Source: Caldilineaceae bacterium bin34
GTDB taxonomy: Bacteria; Chloroflexota; Anaerolineae; Caldilineales; Caldilineaceae
Direction of reading: 5' to 3'
DNA length: 64,000 bases
NCBI GenBank assembly: GCA_002238555.1
Contig: MPMO01000006.1
Location: 1-64,000, forward strand
How positions within the stretch are numbered: position 1 is the stretch's first letter; the number at the start of each line of letters is the position of its first letter. The notes under the pieces are model-generated. The model was not told the DNA's origin, did not search any database, and saw only the letters and a program-made list of their open reading frames with translations. The position numbers and the translations under genes are program-made. Shown piece by piece: positions 37,235-44,095 of this stretch.

Positions 37235-38344
37235 ATGAAGCGACCTGAGCTGACCCTGGGGGTGGAGGAGGAATATCAGGTTGTGGATCCCGAGTCCCGG
37301 GAACTGCAGTCGGTAATCTCCCACTTCACCAACCGGAACGAAGCCACCATTTACCACCGCACCATTAGTTCCGAACTGCACCAGTCCATGGTGGAGTTGG
37401 GCACCGGTGTCTGCCGCACCCCGGACGAGGTGATGCAGGAGCTCAAGTCCCAGCGGGAATACATCCGGGATCTGGCGGCCGAGCGGGGCCTGCGGATTGT
37501 GGCCGGCAGCACACACCCGGTCAGCCGCTGGGAAGAACAGGAGATTTCCCCCTACGACCGGTATCAGTCGCTGACCTCGGAATACCAGATCGTGGCCCGC
37601 CGCATGCTGGTCTGGGGCATGCACGTCCATGTCGGCATCAGCGACAAGGCCTTCCTGATGGACGTGATGAACATTACCCGCTACTACCTGCCGCATGTGC
37701 TGGCCCTGACGGCCAGCAGTCCGTTTTGGGGCGGCCTCGATACCGGCATGAAGAGCTACCGGGCCTTCGTGGCCGACGATTTTCCCCGGAGCGGCATGCC
37801 GGATGTGTTCGGCAGCTGGCAGGAATACGAAGCCCTGGCCAATACGCTGATCAACACCAACTGCCTCGACGACACGTCCAAGATCTGGTGGAATGTGCGG
37901 CCTCACCATACCTATCCGACGCTGGAGTACCGGATCATGGACATCTGCCCGCGCATGGAGGACGGCGTGGCCATCGCCGCCCTGCTGCAGGCACTGGCTC
38001 TGTGGGTCTGGAAGCTGCGTTCCAAAAACCTGACGTTCCGGCTGTTCAGCAAGGACCTGATCGACGAAAACAAGTGGCGCGCCGCCCGCGAGGGCCTGGA
38101 CTGCAAGCTGATCAATCTGGGTACCCGAGAGGAGATGCCGGCACGGACCGCCATTCGGGAACTGCTGAGCATGCTGTCCGAAGAGGTGACCGAACTTCAG
38201 ATCGGCAGCCAAGTCGAAACCCTCCACCGCATCCTCGAGACCGGCTCCAGCGCGGACAAGCAGCGGGCCATCTACAGGGACACGGGCGACCTGTCCCAGG
38301 TGGTGGATTTCCTGATGGAGGAAACCCTGGTCGGCCTGGACTGA
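37235..38344 (+). CDS. GCS2-family carboxylate-amine ligase (YbdK-like)
   Basis: 369 residues of the glutamate-cysteine ligase type 2 (COG2170) family, which joins a carboxylate to an amine with ATP. All signatures are intact: VEEEYQVVD (10-18), ELHQSMVE (47-54), GMHVHVG (128-134), RPHHTYPTLEYR (222-233) and ENKWRAAR (278-285). The substrate pair is unknown; YbdK has weak glutamate-cysteine ligase activity, and other relatives work on hercynine or peptides. It starts two bases after the stop of its degenerate paralogue, so a heteromer is plausible. It is convergent with the PurM-fold gene (9 bases apart). Confidence 0.9.
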   Translation: MKRPELTLGVEEEYQVVDPESRELQSVISHFTNRNEATIYHRTISSELHQSMVELGTGVCRTPDEVMQELKSQREYIRDLAAERGLRIVAGSTHPVSRWEEQEISPYDRYQSLTSEYQIVARRMLVWGMHVHVGISDKAFLMDVMNITRYYLPHVLALTASSPFWGGLDTGMKSYRAFVADDFPRSGMPDVFGSWQEYEALANTLINTNCLDDTSKIWWNVRPHHTYPTLEYRIMDICPRMEDGVAIAALLQALALWVWKLRSKNLTFRLFSKDLIDENKWRAAREGLDCKLINLGTREEMPARTAIRELLSMLSEEVTELQIGSQVETLHRILETGSSADKQRAIYRDTGDLSQVVDFLMEETLVGLD

Positions 38345-38353
38345 CTGCGGCCT

Positions 38354-39400
38354 TCAGGCGGCCGGCAGCCGGGTCAGTTCATCCGCCGCGAATTCGGGCA
38401 GCGGCACGTCCCTGCCCCGGTGTCGGGCCGCGAGTCCCGTCTCCGGGGGGGTGACGCGGCCGACTTGCACCGATGGCCAGCCCAGGTCGCGCCAAGCATC
38501 CCTCAACGCGTTGGCGTCGCCGGGTTGACAGGTGCACAACAGGCTTCCGGACGCGATGCAGCCAAGCGGATCAAGGCCACAGTCGCGGCAGATGCGCGCT
38601 GCGAAGGCCGGCACCGGAATGCGGTCCAGGTCCACCTCCAGCCCCGTGTTTGAGGCCGCGGCCAGTTCGCGCATGGCAGTGGCCACGCCGCCTTCCGTGG
38701 GGTCGTGCATGGCGGTGGCCAGTCCGCTGCGGGCAGCCGCCAGGGCCGGTTCCCGGATGCTGATGCCCGGCTCGTAAAGGCATTGCGAAGCGTCATTGAG
38801 TTCGGCCGGCGTCCAACCTTGGGCCAAGAGCGGCCTGCGCATGGCGCGTGCCAGGATGCTGACGGCCTCCACGGGGCACCAGCCTGCCAGGAGCAGAACG
38901 TCACCGGGTTGCGCGCCGGCAGTGGCAACCAGGTGACATCGGTCCACCGTGCCGAGCATGGTTCCGCTGACGACGGGGCGGCGGACTGCGTCAGTGACCT
39001 CGGTGTGGCCTCCGACAACCGAGATCCCGGCCGCGGTGCATGCCTCTCCCAACCGCTGGAACAGGTGTTCCGTTGCGGGTACGGTGGCCTGGCCGACCGG
39101 CAGGAGGACCACCGGCAGGAACCAGCGGGGTTCCGCCCCGCACACCGCCAGATCGTTCATGCCCACGGTGAGGGCGTACAACCCGATGTCATCGGTTGTA
39201 AACGTAATGGGGTCGCTGGTGGCAACCAGCAATTCGGAGCCGCGGTCCGGCCAGGCCAGGACCGCGGCATCCTCGCCCTGACCCGGTCCGACGAGCAGGG
39301 TTTGATCCCGGGTCGGCAGCAGGTTCAGGACGCGGGCGAGCCGCTCCGGTGCCAGTTTGCCGGACGGCAGGAGGGTGGGGCTTGCGGCATCCACGGACAA
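38354..39400 (-). CDS. AIR-synthase-fold (PurM/HypE/ThiL-like) protein
   Basis: 348 residues. The N-terminal half has the superfamily's ATP/phosphate-binding layout: GQGEDAAVL, DDIGLYALTVGMNDLAVCGAEP, and later GGHTEVTDAV; the C-terminal half has HDPTEGG and GCIASGS. It resembles HypE most, but it lacks the C-terminal PRIC-type Cys that HypE carbamoylates, and no hydrogenase genes are near. It is not SelD: the catalytic Cys/Sec-Lys is missing. It may be an ATP-dependent activating enzyme of unknown substrate. It is preceded on its strand by a 24-residue membrane peptide, 16 bases upstream. Confidence 0.75.
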   Translation of the reverse strand: MSVDAASPTLLPSGKLAPERLARVLNLLPTRDQTLLVGPGQGEDAAVLAWPDRGSELLVATSDPITFTTDDIGLYALTVGMNDLAVCGAEPRWFLPVVLLPVGQATVPATEHLFQRLGEACTAAGISVVGGHTEVTDAVRRPVVSGTMLGTVDRCHLVATAGAQPGDVLLLAGWCPVEAVSILARAMRRPLLAQGWTPAELNDASQCLYEPGISIREPALAAARSGLATAMHDPTEGGVATAMRELAAASNTGLEVDLDRIPVPAFAARICRDCGLDPLGCIASGSLLCTCQPGDANALRDAWRDLGWPSVQVGRVTPPETGLAARHRGRDVPLPEFAADELTRLPAA

Positions 39401-39416
39401 ACCGGAGCCAATGCCT

Positions 39417-39491
39417 TCAACGGGTTGTAAAAACCAGGTAGATCATCACCCCGGAGAGAAGGATCACACTCAAAATTTGGGCTTCGGTCAT
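39417..39491 (-). CDS. 24-residue single-span membrane peptide
   Basis: An open frame MTEAQILSVILLSGV then MIYLVFTTR, almost entirely one membrane helix with polar ends. A GGAAGCG purine-rich site lies close upstream, a TATACT -10 element about 40 bases before it, and the PurM-fold gene begins 16 bases after it, all on the minus strand. The arrangement suggests a real small protein rather than chance, but it is too short for firm homology. Confidence 0.5.
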   Translation of the reverse strand: MTEAQILSVILLSGVMIYLVFTTR

Positions 39492-39531
39492 GGCGCTTCC
39501 GGCTCCTGCCTGCCGCGACGTGCAGGCGCAG

Positions 39532-39537
39532 AGTATA
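39532..39537 (-). promoter_or_regulatory. Candidate -10 element (TATACT) for the small peptide and PurM-fold gene
   Basis: TATACT on the minus strand, 40 bases before the small-peptide ATG, within the 120-base gap after thyX. No good -35 is seen. Confidence 0.4.
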
Positions 39538-39613
39538 GGCAGTCGGCCGCGGCGTATCCTGACCGAATTCGGACCGCTTCCGGCTTGGCTGCCAACAGGT
39601 CCGGTCGGCAATG

Positions 39614-40666
39614 TCAGTTCTGCATCGTCTCGAACACGTCCATGTGGTCCTGGAATACCTTGGGGGCCACGGCGTGCAGCATGCGCAGGACTTCCTGGCC
39701 CATGGCCCGGATTTCCCACTGGGCCGCCTTGTCCACGGCCCGCAGCCACAGGAAGTGCGACCAGGCTGCAAAGTTCATTGTGGTCACGATGCGGGTCTCG
39801 GTGGCGTTGGGCAGCAGGAACCGCGCGTCCTCCTTGCGGATGCCCAGGCTGCGCAGGGCGCGGTAGGTCTCCTGCAGGCCATCCCACGACCGGTCGAGCA
39901 GTGCCCGGGCCTCTTCATTGTGTGCCACGCGCGGGGGAATGACGGCGTTCCAGCCGCCTTTGTTCAAGTCGACATAACGCTGCGATTCCTGGCTGAAACT
40001 GGCCAGGCGGTGCCGCACGAGCTGATGGGTGCAGGCCCGCGAGATGCCTTCGAACAGGAAGCAGGCGGATCCGTGGTCCAGCAGTACGGCCGGGTCGTCC
40101 AGGACCGGCTGCGTGTAACCCAGCAGCGTGACGCGCTGAGGGGGGGTGTGCACCGGTTGCAGGGCCGTCAGCAGCGCGTCCGTGGGAACCGGGCCGGTTG
40201 TCGGCCGATCAGCCGGGGGCTCCGGTTCACAGTCGAATTCGTCATAGACCTCGGGCACCAGGGCTTTGAGCAGCGGTACCGCTTCCAAGGCGCGGCCTTC
40301 GCGGAAGAAGTGGAGCCAGACCCTTGTGTTCCCCGACACGATCCATGTCCGGGGCGCAACGCGGCTTATCTCGCAGTGGCGGCTGGCCTCCCGCCACGCA
40401 GCCGGCTCGTCCGTGTCCGTCCAACGCAGCGTGACCACGACATGTTCGATGACATCCTCGTGACCCTCCCGCACCCGGGCCGAGATGAAGTTGGGGGACG
40501 TACCCATGCGGTGGGTGCTTCGGTAGCAGAGTCGGGCCGCGTACTCGATTAGATTGGCCGCGAACGTGCTTTGGCCCTGCCATATGGAAGCCACGTCGCT
40601 GGCATCCGCGCGGGCGGTGCCGTGCAACGCCGGGTTGGGTTGGGTACAGGCGAGCAGTTCGACCAT
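39614..40666 (-). CDS. thyX: FAD-dependent thymidylate synthase ThyX, long form
   Basis: 350 residues from ATG 40666 (a TTG at 40684 adds six). ThyX makes dTMP from dUMP with FAD and methylene-tetrahydrofolate. The C-terminal half has the diagnostic motif [14 protein letters not shown] (RHRx7S family motif), preceded by [15 protein letters not shown]. ThyX proteins are usually 210-260 residues; here an N-terminal half carries another family-like stretch, [15 protein letters not shown], followed by [12 protein letters not shown], which looks like a diverged copy of the same strand-helix unit. So the protein may hold one degenerate and one active ThyX module. No thyA was seen in the window. Confidence 0.9.
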   Translation of the reverse strand: MVELLACTQPNPALHGTARADASDVASIWQGQSTFAANLIEYAARLCYRSTHRMGTSPNFISARVREGHEDVIEHVVVTLRWTDTDEPAAWREASRHCEISRVAPRTWIVSGNTRVWLHFFREGRALEAVPLLKALVPEVYDEFDCEPEPPADRPTTGPVPTDALLTALQPVHTPPQRVTLLGYTQPVLDDPAVLLDHGSACFLFEGISRACTHQLVRHRLASFSQESQRYVDLNKGGWNAVIPPRVAHNEEARALLDRSWDGLQETYRALRSLGIRKEDARFLLPNATETRIVTTMNFAAWSHFLWLRAVDKAAQWEIRAMGQEVLRMLHAVAPKVFQDHMDVFETMQN

Positions 40667-40856
40667 GGAGAGCTGCCGGGGCAAGGAATTCCGATTGGGG
40701 GATTACAAGATTATGGCCGATTCCGGTGTTGGGAAGGGCACCGCAGGGGCCGGCCAAGGCAGTCAGGATGACTGGCGGAAGAATCACGGAGGGATTCTTC
40801 GGGAGGGGGCGTTGCCAAACCGGATGGCGATGGTGTCAACAACCTATCCCATGCAG

Positions 40857-41306
40857 TTATTCCGATACCAGGTAGGAAAGAACCGAGTCAAGGTCCACTG
40901 CCTCCGGGGGTGGCACTGCCTGATCGTCAAACACATGCCACCACGCCTGTAGCAGGTTTGTGAAGAACTGGGGCAGGTACCTCTGGAGCATACCGACTTC
41001 CAGCAACTCGTTCGGTTCCCGCCTGCGCCCCGTCTTTTCGTTGACAACATCCACACCAAAGGCGGATGCCAAACGCATGAACCCCTCAACACACGGCCGG
41101 CGTTCCTTGTTGCTCAGGTGGCCGTAGGCACCCATGAGAACCGTCACACTGCCTTCCAGGCGCGTTTGAGTCACCTCGTACGTGACCTGGGTGAACTTGT
41201 GCCACTTGGCGGCAGCGCGGCACGAGGTTGCTACATGATCCAGCATGTATAGCCACATCTCAACCGCCCTGGATTCCTTGCGGGGCCGTCCTTGGTATCG
41301 ACTCAT
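40857..41306 (-). CDS. Hypothetical helical protein
   Basis: 149 residues from ATG 41306. Not recognised. It is mostly helical and basic at the N-terminus (SRYQGRPRKESRAVEMWLYM), has several Trp, and lacks membrane segments or known motifs. The DNA is less G+C-biased than its neighbours by eye, and gaps of 190 and 400 bases isolate it, so it may be an acquired gene. The frame stays open upstream, but that part has low-complexity composition and I do not take it as coding. A TACACT -10-like element lies at 41392-41397 (minus strand). Confidence 0.5.
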   Translation of the reverse strand: MSRYQGRPRKESRAVEMWLYMLDHVATSCRAAAKWHKFTQVTYEVTQTRLEGSVTVLMGAYGHLSNKERRPCVEGFMRLASAFGVDVVNEKTGRRREPNELLEVGMLQRYLPQFFTNLLQAWWHVFDDQAVPPPEAVDLDSVLSYLVSE

Positions 41307-41712
41307 GGACTGTTCTCGGCTGGACTTTGTACAACGCGATCCCATCCGCCCAGGCGAGCGGCAGACTGGGGCTACAGTGATGTTCAGGCAGTGTAGCAGA
41401 GGAAGTCCCACAGGCGTTCCGGGGACAGCGGTGGTGGTTTTGTCGTGTCGGGGGCGGCTCAGCGGGGCTGCAGACGTCGTCCCTACGGCATCATGTGCGC
41501 GGTCACGGTGATCCAGTGTGAGATGGCTGTGGCTACGTGGGGCTTGCGCCACCGCAGGCCACCGTTTGCAGGCGAGGGCAAAGTCGGATGTCCGACGCAC
41601 AGGTTCCTCAACTTGCTGTGCTGGGGTGTCAAGTTTCTTAATGGCAGGCAGGGTCGCGCACAATCAGGTCGGCAGTTTTGCATGCCTGCCACCCACAACC
41701 AGGAGACGAGAC
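41307..41712. other. Intergenic region, 400 bases, no gene recognised
   Basis: Between the hypothetical protein and the aldo/keto reductase. It holds a possible minus-strand -10 at 41392-41397 and a weak plus-strand -35/-10 pair (TTGCTG near 41613, CTTAAT about 18 bases later) upstream of the reductase. No tRNA, repeat or small gene was recognised. Confidence 0.4.
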
Positions 41713-42684
41713 ATGGAATACACGACACTCGGGCGGACAGGGGTTCAGGTGTCCCGGCTGTGCTTTGGGACGATGAGTTTCGGCGACATTGCGGATGCCG
41801 ACATGTCGGGCCGGATGTTCGACCGCTGTCGGGACATCGGCATCAACTTCTTCGACTGTGCCAACACGTATGCCGGCGGCCGCTCCGAGGAGATTCTGGG
41901 GGCGCTCATCAAGCCGGTGCGCGACGAGATTGTCCTGACGACCAAGGTCTGCTCGCCCGTATCCGATGGGCCCAACGACAAGGGATTGTCCCGTCGCCAC
42001 ATCCTCATGCAGGTGGAGAATTCCCTGCGGCGGCTGGACACGGACCGCATCGACCTCTACTTCGTTCACCACTTCGACCCGTTCACGCCGATTCACGAAG
42101 TTCTGCGCTCGCTGGACCTGCTCGTGCAACAGGGAAAGATTCGCTATGCCGGCGTGAGCAACTGGGCTGCCTGGCAGATTGCCCTTTCCCTGGGGGAGAG
42201 TGCCCGGCTGGACCTGACGCGCTTCGAGTGCATCCAGCCCATGTACAGCCTGCTCAAGCGGCAGGCCGAAGTCGAAATCCTGCCGTTGGCACAGGATCAG
42301 GGTCTGGGAGTCATCCCCTACAGTCCCATGGCCGGCGGCATTCTTTCGGGCAAGTACCGGTGGGACGAGCGGCCCGCCGAATCGCGTCTGGCGGTCAACA
42401 CGATGTACCAAGCCCGGTACGGCGAGGAGCACTACTTCGACACCGCCACCCAGTTTGTGGCCCTGGCCGGGGAACTGGGCGTGTCGGCGCCGGCGCTGGC
42501 GGTGGCCTGGGTCGGCCACCATTCCGGCGTGACCGCACCCATCATCGGCGCCCGCAACCTGGAGCAGCTCAATTCATCCCTGGAAGCACTTGAGATCGAG
42601 ATGACGGACGAGATATGGCAACGGGTTGCTGTGTTGGTGCCCGTGCCCCCAATGGCCACCGATCGGGAGGACGACCGCGTCTAA
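41713..42684 (+). CDS. Aldo/keto reductase
   Basis: 323 residues from ATG 41713, with AGGAG seven bases upstream. The AKR TIM barrel starts MEYTTLGRTGVQVSRLCFGTM; the catalytic tetrad is visible as Asp/Tyr in FFDCANTYAGG, Lys in VLTTKV and His in LYFVHHFDP; the NADPH loop near the C-terminus reads TAPIIGARNLEQL. It reduces an aldehyde or ketone using NADPH; the substrate is unknown. The glycosyltransferase gene lies convergent, 38 bases away. Confidence 0.9.
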   Translation: MEYTTLGRTGVQVSRLCFGTMSFGDIADADMSGRMFDRCRDIGINFFDCANTYAGGRSEEILGALIKPVRDEIVLTTKVCSPVSDGPNDKGLSRRHILMQVENSLRRLDTDRIDLYFVHHFDPFTPIHEVLRSLDLLVQQGKIRYAGVSNWAAWQIALSLGESARLDLTRFECIQPMYSLLKRQAEVEILPLAQDQGLGVIPYSPMAGGILSGKYRWDERPAESRLAVNTMYQARYGEEHYFDTATQFVALAGELGVSAPALAVAWVGHHSGVTAPIIGARNLEQLNSSLEALEIEMTDEIWQRVAVLVPVPPMATDREDDRV

Positions 42685-42722
42685 AACCCGGACCACAGGT
42701 CGGCCCATGGTCGGCCTGTGGC

Positions 42723-43835
42723 CTAACCTGCCGCGGCCGTGCGGAAGGCCTCTTCATACATGGGCCCTACGACATCCCAACTGTATTGATCCTGCACCAG
42801 ATCGCGGCCCGCCCGGCCCTGGGTCCGTCGGTGGGTAGTGGTTTGGACATCCAGATGCCGGACGGCTTCTTCGGGGGCGGCCGCGTCATTGGGCGGGATT
42901 AGCTGTCCGGTTTGGTGGGTGGCCAGCAGCCGGTTGGCCCCTGCGTCTGTTGCCACCAGCGGCAGACAGTGCCACATCGCCTCCAGGAGGGCGGTTGGCA
43001 TGCCTTCGTGGAGCGACGGGTACACGAAGGCGCCTGCCTGTCTGTATTCCCGAGCCAGGTCGGCCCCGAAGCGCGGGCCGGCCAGTTCCACGTTTTCCAG
43101 GTTGGCACTCCGGACCGCATCGGCCATGGGGCCGTCTCCCACCAGGCGCACGCGAACATTCAGGTCCGGCAGGCGGCGCATGGCATCCATCAGGATGTGG
43201 ATTCCCTTGCGGTAACTGATGGTCCCCACGTAGAGAAGGCGGCTTGGATCGCCGGCGGGTGTCGGCTCCGCATCCAGTGCCGGCGCACGCACGTCCACGG
43301 CGTTGGGCAGGTTCAGGATGCGTTCGGGGGCCAGGTTGCACTGTTGCAACAGGTTCTCGTCAAGCAGTCCGCCCATGCTGACCGCATAATCCGAGTTCCG
43401 GGCCAGATGGCGGCGCGCCCACAGGCGCGGTCTGAACAGGGCGAGATCGATCAGGGCCTTTCGAGGCTCGTGGCGCAGGAATCCCCGAAAGTACTGTGGC
43501 TGGAACTCCCGCCAGGTATGGTCGTTCACGATGCACGGGAACCGGCGGCGGCGCAGGTAGCGCACAAGTGGCAGACCGTCGCTGTATCCCGCATCCCAAG
43601 TCCGGGAACCGGTCCAGCGGTCCACGTGCCGGGCAAATTCGAGCACGTGACGGCCCTTGGGGAGCGTGTGTTCCGTCACGGAAGGCAGGTCCGGGAAGTG
43701 GCGGGTTGGATACGGATGAAGCACGTCCAGCTCGTGCCCGGCCCCGGCCAGGTGCCGGATCAGGTGCACGGAATGGAGGCCGGATCCGCCGACTACGTCG
43801 GGGAACAGGTGGGGTGTGGCAAACAGGATGCGCAT
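42723..43835 (-). CDS. GT4-family glycosyltransferase
   Basis: 370 residues from ATG 43835. The N-terminal Rossmann domain opens MRILFATPHLFPDVVGGSGLH, a donor-independent GT-B start; the C-terminal domain has LYVGTISYRKGIHILMDAM, VRLVGDGPM and the Ex7E motif EGMPTALLE that binds the nucleotide-sugar phosphate. It transfers a sugar from a nucleotide donor to lipid or polysaccharide; acceptor unknown. It is alone on the minus strand, without other cell-surface genes beside it. Frames extending upstream are not supported. Confidence 0.88.
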   Translation of the reverse strand: MRILFATPHLFPDVVGGSGLHSVHLIRHLAGAGHELDVLHPYPTRHFPDLPSVTEHTLPKGRHVLEFARHVDRWTGSRTWDAGYSDGLPLVRYLRRRRFPCIVNDHTWREFQPQYFRGFLRHEPRKALIDLALFRPRLWARRHLARNSDYAVSMGGLLDENLLQQCNLAPERILNLPNAVDVRAPALDAEPTPAGDPSRLLYVGTISYRKGIHILMDAMRRLPDLNVRVRLVGDGPMADAVRSANLENVELAGPRFGADLAREYRQAGAFVYPSLHEGMPTALLEAMWHCLPLVATDAGANRLLATHQTGQLIPPNDAAAPEEAVRHLDVQTTTHRRTQGRAGRDLVQDQYSWDVVGPMYEEAFRTAAAG

Positions 43836-44074
43836 GCCGGATAGTGTAGCCACGGACTTCGCTGCGACCCGGATTGGCCGTTTGGTCGCGGGCATGCGTT
43901 CCGGATGGTTAAGCCTTGTCCCTTCCCCGGATCTTGGCATCGGGGAGGGTGTGGAATCGACGCGCGGAGGGAGCAGGATTTCCCGATCTTCACCGATTGG
44001 TGCACGATCAATTGGGAACGGCTGAGGGAGCGCAACTATCAGGACGTGACGGCACACTCCTTTCGGCGGCATTG

Positions 44075-44095
44075 GCCGACGCACATTGTGTCGGC
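44075..44095 (+). promoter_or_regulatory. Hairpin abutting the purL start codon
   Basis: GCCGAC (44075-44080) and GTCGGC (44090-44095) can pair around a 9-base loop, and the ATG begins at 44096. No Shine-Dalgarno is visible in the usual place. The hairpin may affect translation, or the true start may lie elsewhere. Another partial inverted repeat (CCCTTCCCCG / CGGGGAGGG, about 43919-43949) lies in the same leader. No known riboswitch fold was recognised. Confidence 0.35.

Noticed and set aside
38354-39400. SelD (selenophosphate synthetase)
   Set aside because: Same fold and near tRNA-Sec in the window, but the catalytic Cys/Sec-Lys motif at the N-terminus is absent.
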